Assembly: GCA_023433305.1 (NCBI GenBank)
Contig: JAEZCZ010000120.1
Span: forward strand, 1-64,000
DNA from: Pseudomonadota bacterium
GTDB taxonomy: Bacteria > Pseudomonadota > Alphaproteobacteria > Sphingomonadales > Sphingomonadaceae
Reading direction: 5' to 3'
Length of the DNA: 64,000 nucleotides
A model generated the notes under the pieces. It did no database searches. It saw only the letters and a program-made list of their open reading frames with translations, and was not told the origin of the DNA. A program made the translations under genes and the position numbers. Below, piece after piece: positions 57,752 through 64,000 of this stretch. Each line of letters opens with the position of its first letter. Position 1 is the stretch's first letter.

Positions 57752-58960
57752 TCAGAGCCCCGCGCGAGAAAGCGCCTGGTCGAGATCCGCGATCAGGTCC
57801 TCGGGGTCCTCGAGCCCGATGTTGAACCGCAGCATGCCCTCGCCCACTCCCATCTCGTCACGCGCCTCGGCCCCCATGTTGGCGTGCGTCGAGCTGGCCG
57901 GGTGCGTGGCAAGCGACTTGGCGTCGCCGATGTTGTTCGAGATATCGATCAACTCCAAAGCATCGAGCACTGCGTGCGCCTGAGCGCGGCCACCGTCGAG
58001 GATGAGGCTGAAGATCGGTCCGCAGGCGTCCATCTGGCGCGTCGCCAGGTCGTGCTGCGGGAAGCTTTCGAGGCCGGGATGAAGCATCTGCGGGACACGG
58101 CTCTCGACGAAACGCCCGACTTTCATGGCGTTTTCGCTCTGTCGGTGTGCGCGCAGACTCAACGTCTCGAGCCCCTTGAGCACGACCCAGGCGTTGAACG
58201 GCGAGAGGTTCGGGCCGGTATTGCGCTGGAACGGCAGCAGCACGTTGTCGATCCAGTCGCGGCTGGCACAGACCGCACCGGCAAGCACCCTGCCCTGTCC
58301 GTCCATCAACTTCGTCGCGGAATAGGCGACGACGTCCGCGCCGAATTCGAGCGGCCGCTGCAGCGCGGCCGTGGCGAACGCGTTGTCCACCACGCTGGTG
58401 ATACCGTGCGATTTGGCCAGCCCGCACACGAAAGCCATGTCGACGATGTCCATCGTCGGGTTGGCGGGGGTCTCGAAGAAGAACACCTTGGTGTTGGGCC
58501 GAATTGCCGCTTCCCATGCCGCGTTGTCGCGCGCGTCGATCACGGTCGTCTCGACGCCGAATTTAGGCAGCAGGGTATCGACCAACCACCGACACGAGCC
58601 GAACGCCGCGCGGCCGGCAACGACATGGTCTCCGGTCTTGACCTGGCAGAGCAGCGCGGTCGTCATCGCCGCCATCCCGCTCGCCTGGACACGGCAGGCT
58701 TCGGCGCCTTCGATAGCGGCGATGCGTTCCTCGAGCATCGCCACGGTGGGGTTCTGCAGGCGGGAGTAGGTCATCCCCACTTCCTCGCCGGCGAAGCGCG
58801 CCGCGACACTTGCGGCGTTTTCGTATGTGTACCCCGACGTCAGGAACAGCGCTTCGCTCGTCTCGCCGTGCTCGGAGCGCCAGGTGCCGGCGCGGACCGC
58901 GCGCGTTTGGGGGCGCCACTTGGACGTGGTGGAGCGATCGGTTCCGGTGGTCTTCTTCAT
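57752..58960 (-). CDS. metZ: O-succinylhomoserine sulfhydrylase
   Basis: PLP enzyme of 402 residues that makes homocysteine directly from sulfide and O-succinyl- (or O-acetyl-) homoserine. The Schiff-base lysine is in YSATKLMDGQGR, the GSxxxG variant being a mark of MetZ rather than of gamma-synthases. FLTSGYTYENAAS near 40 and YSRLQNPTVAMLE fit the family. With metC also present, two routes to homocysteine are possible. The ATG at 58960 opens MKKTTGTDR. Confidence 0.9.
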   Translation of the reverse strand: MKKTTGTDRSTTSKWRPQTRAVRAGTWRSEHGETSEALFLTSGYTYENAASVAARFAGEEVGMTYSRLQNPTVAMLEERIAAIEGAEACRVQASGMAAMTTALLCQVKTGDHVVAGRAAFGSCRWLVDTLLPKFGVETTVIDARDNAAWEAAIRPNTKVFFFETPANPTMDIVDMAFVCGLAKSHGITSVVDNAFATAALQRPLEFGADVVAYSATKLMDGQGRVLAGAVCASRDWIDNVLLPFQRNTGPNLSPFNAWVVLKGLETLSLRAHRQSENAMKVGRFVESRVPQMLHPGLESFPQHDLATRQMDACGPIFSLILDGGRAQAHAVLDALELIDISNNIGDAKSLATHPASSTHANMGAEARDEMGVGEGMLRFNIGLEDPEDLIADLDQALSRAGL

Positions 58961-59001
58961 ACCGATGCGCGCTCTAAGGGTGCGGCGCCCGCGCGCGCAA
59001 C

Positions 59002-59026
59002 GAAAAAGCGGGGCGAAGCCCCGCTT
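59002..59026 (-). terminator. Rho-independent terminator
   Basis: AAGCGGGGC and GCCCCGCTT form a perfect 9-bp stem with a 3-nt loop. On the minus strand it is followed by TTTTT, so it should end the transcript of the small gene at 59054-59266. Confidence 0.88.
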
Positions 59027-59053
59027 CCGGAAATTCTCTAGACTTCGCCGTGG

Positions 59054-59266
59054 TTACGGGCTGGCGGGCTCGTCATCGCCATCGTCGACGATCAGGTAAA
59101 TGCCGATCGCCACCGCGAGCGCGATCAGCGCCGGCAGCAGGAAGCCGCCCGCGAGTTCCTCGTCGGCCGCCACCGGCGTCGACGCGCGCACCGGAGTTGC
59201 CTGCGCGGCGATCGGAGCGGCAAGAAGCGCCGCGGCGGTCGCCGACGTAATTAGCTTTCTAATCAT
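59054..59266 (-). CDS. Small exported single-span protein
   Basis: 70 residues: a signal peptide ending near AQA, a short polar stretch, one hydrophobic span (about 42-60, LPALIALAVAIGIYLIV) and an acidic end. A GGAG ribosome-binding site 8 nt ahead supports the start. The terminator right after it supports expression. Such short proteins with a VDDGDDEPASP-like tail are frequent in Sphingomonadales, function unknown. Confidence 0.75.
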   Translation of the reverse strand: MIRKLITSATAAALLAAPIAAQATPVRASTPVAADEELAGGFLLPALIALAVAIGIYLIVDDGDDEPASP

Positions 59267-59340
59267 TCGTCATACTCCCTCAACACCCGAAGGCGCCTCC
59301 AAGCGGGACGAAAACAAACGCCCCCACATCGGGCTTACCG

Positions 59341-59422
59341 GGGGATATCCCCGCTTGCAATACTGCAATTCACTTAATCTCGGTATTCACGGCATGCGCC
59401 GATACTTGTCTATACAATATTG
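59341..59422. promoter_or_regulatory. Palindrome-rich AT-rich region ahead of GT39 gene
   Basis: Contains GGGGATATCCCC (59341-59352, a perfect 12-bp palindrome), TTGCA-N4-TGCAA (59355-59368) and CAATATTG (59415-59422). It lies between a divergent pair of genes in an AT-rich dip. Likely promoter and operator DNA, but no factor can be named. Confidence 0.4.
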
Positions 59423-59493
59423 CATAGGCGACATCCACGCCGCCGTGACGCGCCTCCTTGCGTTCGTCACTTGGCCTCCGTTATCCGGATCCG

Positions 59494-60768
59494 ATGAGCG
59501 ACGCGCCCGCACGCCCTCGTGATCCCATTGGCTGGACGGTCGCGTTCACCGCAGCGTTCCTCGCGCTGTGCCTGGTGCGGCTCACGATCCCTTCGACGCC
59601 CTACTTCGACGAGGTGCACTACGTCCCCGCCGCGAGGGCGCTGCTCGAGCTATCTCGCCTCGCCAATCCCGAACACCCGCCGCTCGGCAAGGAGCTGATC
59701 GCGCTCGGGATCGCGCTGTTCGGCGACCGTCCGCTCGGTTGGCGGATCGCCTCCGTGCTGGTCGTCACGCTCGGCTTCTTCGCGGCCATGCGCGCGATGT
59801 GGTTCGCGTCGCTGTCGCGCTTCGCGACCGTGGCATTCGGCATCCTTCTCGCGACCTCGTTCGTGCTTTTCGTGCACGCCCGGATCTCCATGCTCGACGG
59901 CATCATGGCGGGCTTCGCGCTGGTCGCCATCTGGATGTGTGCCGGAGCGTTCCGCGAGCATGAGACCGCGCGCCGCCGCTTCGCTCTCGCCGGACTGACG
60001 ATCGGGTGCGCGATCGCCACGAAATGGAACGTGGCGCTTCTCGCAGCCTTACCCGGCGCCGCCTTCCTGGCGATCCGCGCCCGCGCCGCGCGCTGGCGGT
60101 TCCTAACCGCCACCCGCGGGCTTCCCGTCGGCGGCATGTCGCTGGTCGAGGCGGGCGTGTGGCTCGGCGTGCTTCCGTTGGCGGTCTATGCCCTGTCGTT
60201 CGCGCCATACGCCTTTCTCGAGCGCAATCCGGTAACCCCCGCCGGCCTGCTCGCGCTCAACGAGCGCATGCTCGCGCTGCAGCAGCAGGTCGTCACCCCG
60301 CACACCTACCAGAGCGTGTGGTACGAATGGCTGCTCAACTGGCGTGCGATCTGGTACCTCTACGAGCCGATCGATGGGGCCCAGCGCGGGATCATGGTGA
60401 TCGGCAACCCGCTCACCATGCTGCTCGGCTTGCCGGCAATGGCATGGTGCGCCTGGGCCGGGCTGGCTAGGAAACGCGTCGACGCCGCCGCCGTCAGCCT
60501 GCTGTTCGCGCTCAGCCTGTTCCTGTGGATCGTCGCCCCGAAGCCGGTGCAGTTCTATTACCACTACCTGCTGCCGAGCTGCTTCCTGATGGCCGCCTTG
60601 GCGCTGGCGCTCGACGAGTTGTGGCGGCGCGGATGGCGGTGGGGGCCGCTCATCGCGCTGGTCGGAGCGTGCGGGCTCTTCGCCTACTTCTGGCCGATCC
60701 TTTCCGCAGCCCCGCTCGATGGCCCGGACCCGTTCCTGCGCTGGACGTGGATCGACAGCTGGCGCTGA
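59494..60768 (+). CDS. GT39-type dolichyl-P-mannose-like mannosyltransferase
   Basis: 424-residue polytopic glycosyltransferase of the PMT/ArnT superfamily. The first periplasmic loop has YFDEVHYVPAAR with the Asp-Glu pair used in catalysis, and HPPLGK follows, as in protein O-mannosyltransferases. About ten membrane spans. It would transfer a sugar from polyprenyl phosphate to protein or another acceptor. The opposite neighbour encodes the enzyme that would make the polyprenyl-phosphate sugar, and the two stops are 1 nt apart. Confidence 0.88.
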   Translation: MSDAPARPRDPIGWTVAFTAAFLALCLVRLTIPSTPYFDEVHYVPAARALLELSRLANPEHPPLGKELIALGIALFGDRPLGWRIASVLVVTLGFFAAMRAMWFASLSRFATVAFGILLATSFVLFVHARISMLDGIMAGFALVAIWMCAGAFREHETARRRFALAGLTIGCAIATKWNVALLAALPGAAFLAIRARAARWRFLTATRGLPVGGMSLVEAGVWLGVLPLAVYALSFAPYAFLERNPVTPAGLLALNERMLALQQQVVTPHTYQSVWYEWLLNWRAIWYLYEPIDGAQRGIMVIGNPLTMLLGLPAMAWCAWAGLARKRVDAAAVSLLFALSLFLWIVAPKPVQFYYHYLLPSCFLMAALALALDELWRRGWRWGPLIALVGACGLFAYFWPILSAAPLDGPDPFLRWTWIDSWR

Positions 60769-60769
60769 G

Positions 60770-61912
60770 CTAGCCGAAGCGCCCCCAGACGAAGCGGCTC
60801 GACAGCGCGTAGTTCCACACCGATCCGACCAGCACCCCGGCGAGGGCCGCGGCATAGGCGGGCACGCCCGCGCGCACGAGCACCGCGGCCACGCCGACGT
60901 TGGTCAAGAGGCCGACCGAGCAGGTCAGCGCGAACTTGAGCCAGCCGCGCAATAGCGCCGGGGCGCCGCGCAGGCGCTGGTCGGCATAAGTCAGCGCATT
61001 GTTGAGCGTGAAGTTGAAGGTCATCGCCACCAGCGCGGCGAGCGTCTGCCCGACCTCGAAGCCGGTGACGTGATCCGCAAAGCTGCCACCGAACAGCGCC
61101 AGGAACGCGCCGAGCACCGCCATGTGCACGATCACGCCAAGCGCTCCGATCGTCCCGAACAGTGCGAAACGCGTCGGAACGATGCGCCCCAACCACTTGT
61201 CGTAGAGTCCGACCAGGAACTCGAACGCCACGATCCGGTCCAGCTTGCTTTCGCCTTGCGCGCGCGCCGCAAAGCGCAGCGGAAATTCGCGGACTCTCAA
61301 GGGGGCATCGACTGTCGCGAGAATGTCGAGCAAGATCTTGAAGCCGATCCCCGAAAGCTGGTGCGCGTCGCGCCGCACGATCTCGGCGCGCAGCATGAAG
61401 AAGCCGCTCATCGGATCGCTCAATTCTACCCCGATGACCTTGCGCGCGAGCGTGTTGGCGAGCGCCGAGGCCTTCTCGCGATCGGGCCGGTTCCAGTCGG
61501 CAGTGCTGGCACCCGGCATGAAGCGTGATGCGACCGCGAGGTCGCACTCGTCCGCGCGGATCGCCCCAAGCATGGGCGGCAGCAGCGCCGGATCGTGCTG
61601 CAGATCCGCATCCATCACCGCCACGACGGGTGCCGCCGTCGCGCACATCCCCTCGATCGCCGCGCTTGCCAGCCCGCGCCGGCCGAACCGCTGGATCACG
61701 CGAATGCGCGGGTCCGCCGCCGCGATGCGCCGCGCTGCGTCGGCGGTGTGATCGGTGCTGTCGTCGTCGACGAAGATCGCCTCCCAGACGATGCCGGAGA
61801 GCGCCGTCTCGATGGCCGCGATCATCGGTGCGACGTTGGCGGCTTCGTTATAGGTCGGGAGGACCACCGCCAGCTCGAGCGGCAGCCTCGCGGCAGACTC
61901 AGAGCCGGGCAA
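60770..61912 (-). CDS. Polyprenol-phosphate sugar synthase fused to GtrA
   Basis: 380 residues. Residues about 12-235 form a GT2 domain of the DPM1 type with [22 protein letters not shown] and DADLQHDP. Residues about 245-375 form a four-span GtrA flippase-like domain. The product would be polyprenyl-phosphate mannose or glucose, made and moved across the membrane by one protein. The start appears to be a TTG at 61912 overlapping the leuB end by 14 nt; no ATG is available ahead of the domain. Confidence 0.86.
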   Translation of the reverse strand: MPGSESAARLPLELAVVLPTYNEAANVAPMIAAIETALSGIVWEAIFVDDDSTDHTADAARRIAAADPRIRVIQRFGRRGLASAAIEGMCATAAPVVAVMDADLQHDPALLPPMLGAIRADECDLAVASRFMPGASTADWNRPDREKASALANTLARKVIGVELSDPMSGFFMLRAEIVRRDAHQLSGIGFKILLDILATVDAPLRVREFPLRFAARAQGESKLDRIVAFEFLVGLYDKWLGRIVPTRFALFGTIGALGVIVHMAVLGAFLALFGGSFADHVTGFEVGQTLAALVAMTFNFTLNNALTYADQRLRGAPALLRGWLKFALTCSVGLLTNVGVAAVLVRAGVPAYAAALAGVLVGSVWNYALSSRFVWGRFG

Positions 61913-62957
61913 CGACCGCCTGTCCGATTTCAGCCGTCCCGCTGGAACCGCCGAGGTCCGCGCCCTTGATGCCGTCCGCGAGCGTGTTCGCCACCGCCGC
62001 CTCGACCCGGGCGGCGTCGGCGTCGCGACCGAAACTGTGGCGCAGCATCATCGCCAGGCTGAGGATCATGGCCATCGGGTTGGCCTTGCCTTGCCCGGCG
62101 ATGTCGGGCGCGCTGCCATGGATCGGCTCGTAGAGGCCCTTCGTGCCGAACTCGGTGCGCTCCTCGCCGAGCGAAGCGCTGGCGAGCAGCCCGATCGAGC
62201 CCACGCACATGCTCGCCTGGTCGGAGAGGATGTCGCCGAACAGGTTGCCCGTCACCACGACGTCGAACTGCCCGGGGTTGCGCACCAGCTGCATGGCCGC
62301 GTTGTCGACGTACATGTGGCTTAGCTCGACGTCCGGGTATTCGGCCGAGACCTCGATCACCACGTCGCGCCACAATTGGCTGGTCTCGAGCACGTTGGCC
62401 TTGTCCACGCTGCACAGTCGCCTCTGGCGGCCTTGCGCCGCGCGGAAGCCGACATGCGCGATGCGGCGCACCTCGTCCTCGGCGTAGGACATCAGATCGA
62501 AACCCTGGCGCCGCCCGTCATTGAGCGTGCGGATCGCCTTCTCGCCGAAATAGACGTCTCCGTTGAGCTCGCGCACGATCAAGAGGTCGATGCTGCGCGC
62601 CACTTCGGGACGCAGCGCGGACAAGTCTTCCAGGCCAGGAAACATCGTGGCGGGGCGGAGGTTGGCGAACAGGCCGAGCGCCTGGCGCAGCCCGAGGATC
62701 GCCTGCTCCGGGCGCAAATCGCGCTCGAGATTGTCGCACGCGGGATCGCCGACCGCCCCGAACAGCACCGCGTCCGCCGCCTTGGCCATCTCGAGCGTCT
62801 CGGGCGGCAGCGGGTGGCCGTGGCGGCGATAGCCGATGCCGCCCACGTCGCCTTCCCACACCGTCAGCCCCGGCAAGTCGAGCGCGGCGAGCACGCGGCG
62901 CGCTTCGGCCATGATCTCGGGTCCGATACCGTCTCCGGCAAGGCAAGCGATCTTCAT
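61899..62957 (-). CDS. leuB: 3-isopropylmalate dehydrogenase
   Basis: NAD-dependent oxidative decarboxylation in leucine synthesis, 352 residues. [15 protein letters not shown] opens the protein. The substrate helix has [14 protein letters not shown], and [13 protein letters not shown] is followed by the family signature around [18 protein letters not shown] and ending near [15 protein letters not shown]. The start lies 8 nt after the recO stop. The other leucine genes are not in view. Confidence 0.96.
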   Translation of the reverse strand: MKIACLAGDGIGPEIMAEARRVLAALDLPGLTVWEGDVGGIGYRRHGHPLPPETLEMAKAADAVLFGAVGDPACDNLERDLRPEQAILGLRQALGLFANLRPATMFPGLEDLSALRPEVARSIDLLIVRELNGDVYFGEKAIRTLNDGRRQGFDLMSYAEDEVRRIAHVGFRAAQGRQRRLCSVDKANVLETSQLWRDVVIEVSAEYPDVELSHMYVDNAAMQLVRNPGQFDVVVTGNLFGDILSDQASMCVGSIGLLASASLGEERTEFGTKGLYEPIHGSAPDIAGQGKANPMAMILSLAMMLRHSFGRDADAARVEAAVANTLADGIKGADLGGSSGTAEIGQAVVARL

Positions 62958-62965
62958 CTCAGCGT

Positions 62966-63565
62966 CTATCCAGAAATTTTGGCCAGCAACTCTCTTAGGC
63001 GAGCGCGGGCGGCCATAACATCGCCGCGCCGGTCGGCAAGCAGGTAGTGGTCGAGCGGCCGGGCCAGGCGGTCCATCGCGGCCAGGCTTTCCTCGAAATC
63101 GCCCAATGTCGGCGCATTGCCGCCATAGCCTAGCTCGCGCAGCAGCAGGGTCTCATAGCCGACGAGCGCGCCGATCCACCCCCGTGCGGAAGGGGCATGG
63201 CAGACCGCGGTGAGCAAACCGTCCAACGCCTCGTAGAGCGAAGGATAGGGCTGCCGCTCGGGCAATGCGGTCGCGGTGAGCGCGCAGGCCCAGCCGATGG
63301 CCGCGGCGGCCAGCGGCTCGCCGAGCCATGGGCCGCGGCTTTCGAGCAATTCGAGCTTGGCGAAGGGCAACTGGCTGTCGGAACGCGCGGAGAGCTGCAG
63401 CTCGACGCGGTTTCCCGGGATCACCACCGGCCGGAGAAGCCGTCCTCGACCCCCGGCGACATAGCCGGCCACGACCCCGAACTCACCGGTCAGCATCCGT
63501 GCCACCACAGCCGTCTCGCCATGCGGGCGAGCGGCGATCAGAACGGCAGGGGCGCGAACTTGCAT
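62966..63565 (-). CDS. recO: DNA repair protein RecO
   Basis: Recombination mediator of the RecFOR pathway. The N-terminal OB domain (about 1-75) shows [19 protein letters not shown] and [16 protein letters not shown]. The C-terminal helical domain includes [12 protein letters not shown]. At 199 residues it is shorter than the usual 230-250, and no C4 zinc-finger cysteines are visible. The ATG at 63565 fits; the frame to 63754 overlaps the ubiK gene and is rejected. Confidence 0.88.
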   Translation of the reverse strand: MQVRAPAVLIAARPHGETAVVARMLTGEFGVVAGYVAGGRGRLLRPVVIPGNRVELQLSARSDSQLPFAKLELLESRGPWLGEPLAAAAIGWACALTATALPERQPYPSLYEALDGLLTAVCHAPSARGWIGALVGYETLLLRELGYGGNAPTLGDFEESLAAMDRLARPLDHYLLADRRGDVMAARARLRELLAKISG

Positions 63566-63605
63566 GGGTACCGGCTCTACAAATCCGCACCCAGGCCGGG
63601 GAGGA

Positions 63606-63854
63606 TTATTTGCCGGGCTTGGCCTCGAGCGCGGCGATGCGGGCTTCGAGCCTGGCGCACTCCTCGCGTGCGCGACTGGCCATGTCCTTGACCGCGTCGA
63701 ACTCCTCGCGCGACACGAAGTCGAGCCCGCCGAAGGCTTCCTTGAGCCGTTCACGCGCGCCTTCGCGTGCTTCGCGAGTCATGCCCGCGAAGGTGCCCGC
63801 GGCCGCGTTGGCCAGTTTGACGAAGTCGGCGATCAAGGGATTTTCGCTTTGCAT
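63606..63854 (-). CDS. ubiK: UbiK/BMFP-family accessory factor
   Basis: 82 residues with the BMFP layout: an N-terminal amphipathic helix (about 8-25) and a C-terminal trimerising coiled coil (about 52-80, FDAVKDMASRAREECARLE). UbiK is a membrane-bound helper of ubiquinone synthesis in other proteobacteria. It is followed at 40 nt by recO. Confidence 0.85.
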   Translation of the reverse strand: MQSENPLIADFVKLANAAAGTFAGMTREAREGARERLKEAFGGLDFVSREEFDAVKDMASRAREECARLEARIAALEAKPGK

Positions 63855-63891
63855 GAAGGTTATCTGGTCCTGTGGGGCAAAGGGCGCAAGC

Positions 63892-64000
63892 TCAGAGCTC
63901 GATCCGTTGCACGGCGTAGGAGCTTTCCACGCCGTCTGCTTCGGGATTGAGGCGCACGAACTCGTAGTTGAGCACGGTCGCGAACAAGATCCACGCCAGA
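63892..64000 (-). CDS. Probable TspO/MBR family protein, C-terminal fragment
   Basis: Only the last 35 residues are in the window. The stretch LAWILFATVLNYEFVRLNP resembles the last membrane span and LNxxxxRLN end of TspO/MBR proteins, which bind porphyrins and sterols. A polar 16-residue tail follows. The fragment is too short for certainty; any polytopic membrane protein is possible. Confidence 0.45.
   Translation of the reverse strand, partial: LAWILFATVLNYEFVRLNPEADGVESSYAVQRIEL

Overview
The window is GC-rich, densely coding chromosomal DNA. It looks like an alphaproteobacterium of the order Sphingomonadales, probably close to Erythrobacteraceae or Sphingomonadaceae. This is an inference from gene order and family types: an alpha-type dcw cluster with an FtsZ carrying a long acidic tail, a cobA/DUF2849/sulfite reductase/DUF934/cysH block, a fused cytochrome oxidase I-III subunit, and a meso-DAP type MurE. 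I see no insertion sequence, prophage, CRISPR array or rRNA operon. The only RNA gene recognised is one tRNA-Ala(CGC).

Layout. 1-2100: 5' end of a UDP-glucose dehydrogenase, queF, and an unrecognised Pro-rich membrane protein. 2137-9136 (+): sulfur block with sseA, metC, an MscS channel, then cobA (siroheme), DUF2849, sulfite reductase, DUF934 and cysH, almost all with overlapping ends. 9161-18000 (-): DUF885 peptidase-like protein, SDR protein, proB, obgE, tRNA-Ala, a polyproline lipoprotein, a BI-1/YccA membrane protein, proC and a YbjN protein. 18134-38737 (-): a SPOR-TPR protein and the complete division and cell-wall cluster. Read in the direction of transcription it is mraZ-rsmH-ftsL-ftsI-murE-murF-mraY-murD-ftsW-murG-murC-murB-ddl-ftsQ-ftsA-ftsZ, followed by the SPOR gene. 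Most junctions are 1-4 nt start/stop overlaps. 39066-42226: two small envelope proteins, cysK, a 2Fe-2S ferredoxin and a divergent DNA glycosylase. 42293-44260: an S9 peptidase with an operator-like inverted repeat just upstream.

44394-52377: a respiratory island built round a caa3-type oxidase. It holds a subunit I-III fusion, a subunit II with its own cytochrome c domain, a c-type lipoprotein, an oppositely oriented diheme cytochrome c, a cytochrome b561, a CtaG-like assembly factor with an apparent 1-nt frameshift, a sorbosone-dehydrogenase-like beta-propeller lipoprotein and a DUF2231 protein. 52457-64000: an SLC13 permease, a lipoprotein, a zinc-ribbon protein, an EF-G-like GTPase that lacks the usual catalytic His, apaG, metZ, a GT39 mannosyltransferase-like protein facing a DPM1-GtrA fusion, leuB, recO, ubiK and a probable TspO fragment.

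How the genes fit together. sulfite reductase, cobA, cysH, cysK, metZ, metC and sseA together cover assimilatory sulfur metabolism from activated sulfate to cysteine and methionine. The dcw cluster makes lipid II and the septal machinery. The points most worth a second look are the broken ctaG reading frame, the divergent proton-channel residues of the oxidase, the EF-G-like GTPase, the uncharacterised DUF2849/DUF934 partners of sulfite reductase, and the GANTC sites upstream of mraZ and ftsZ.
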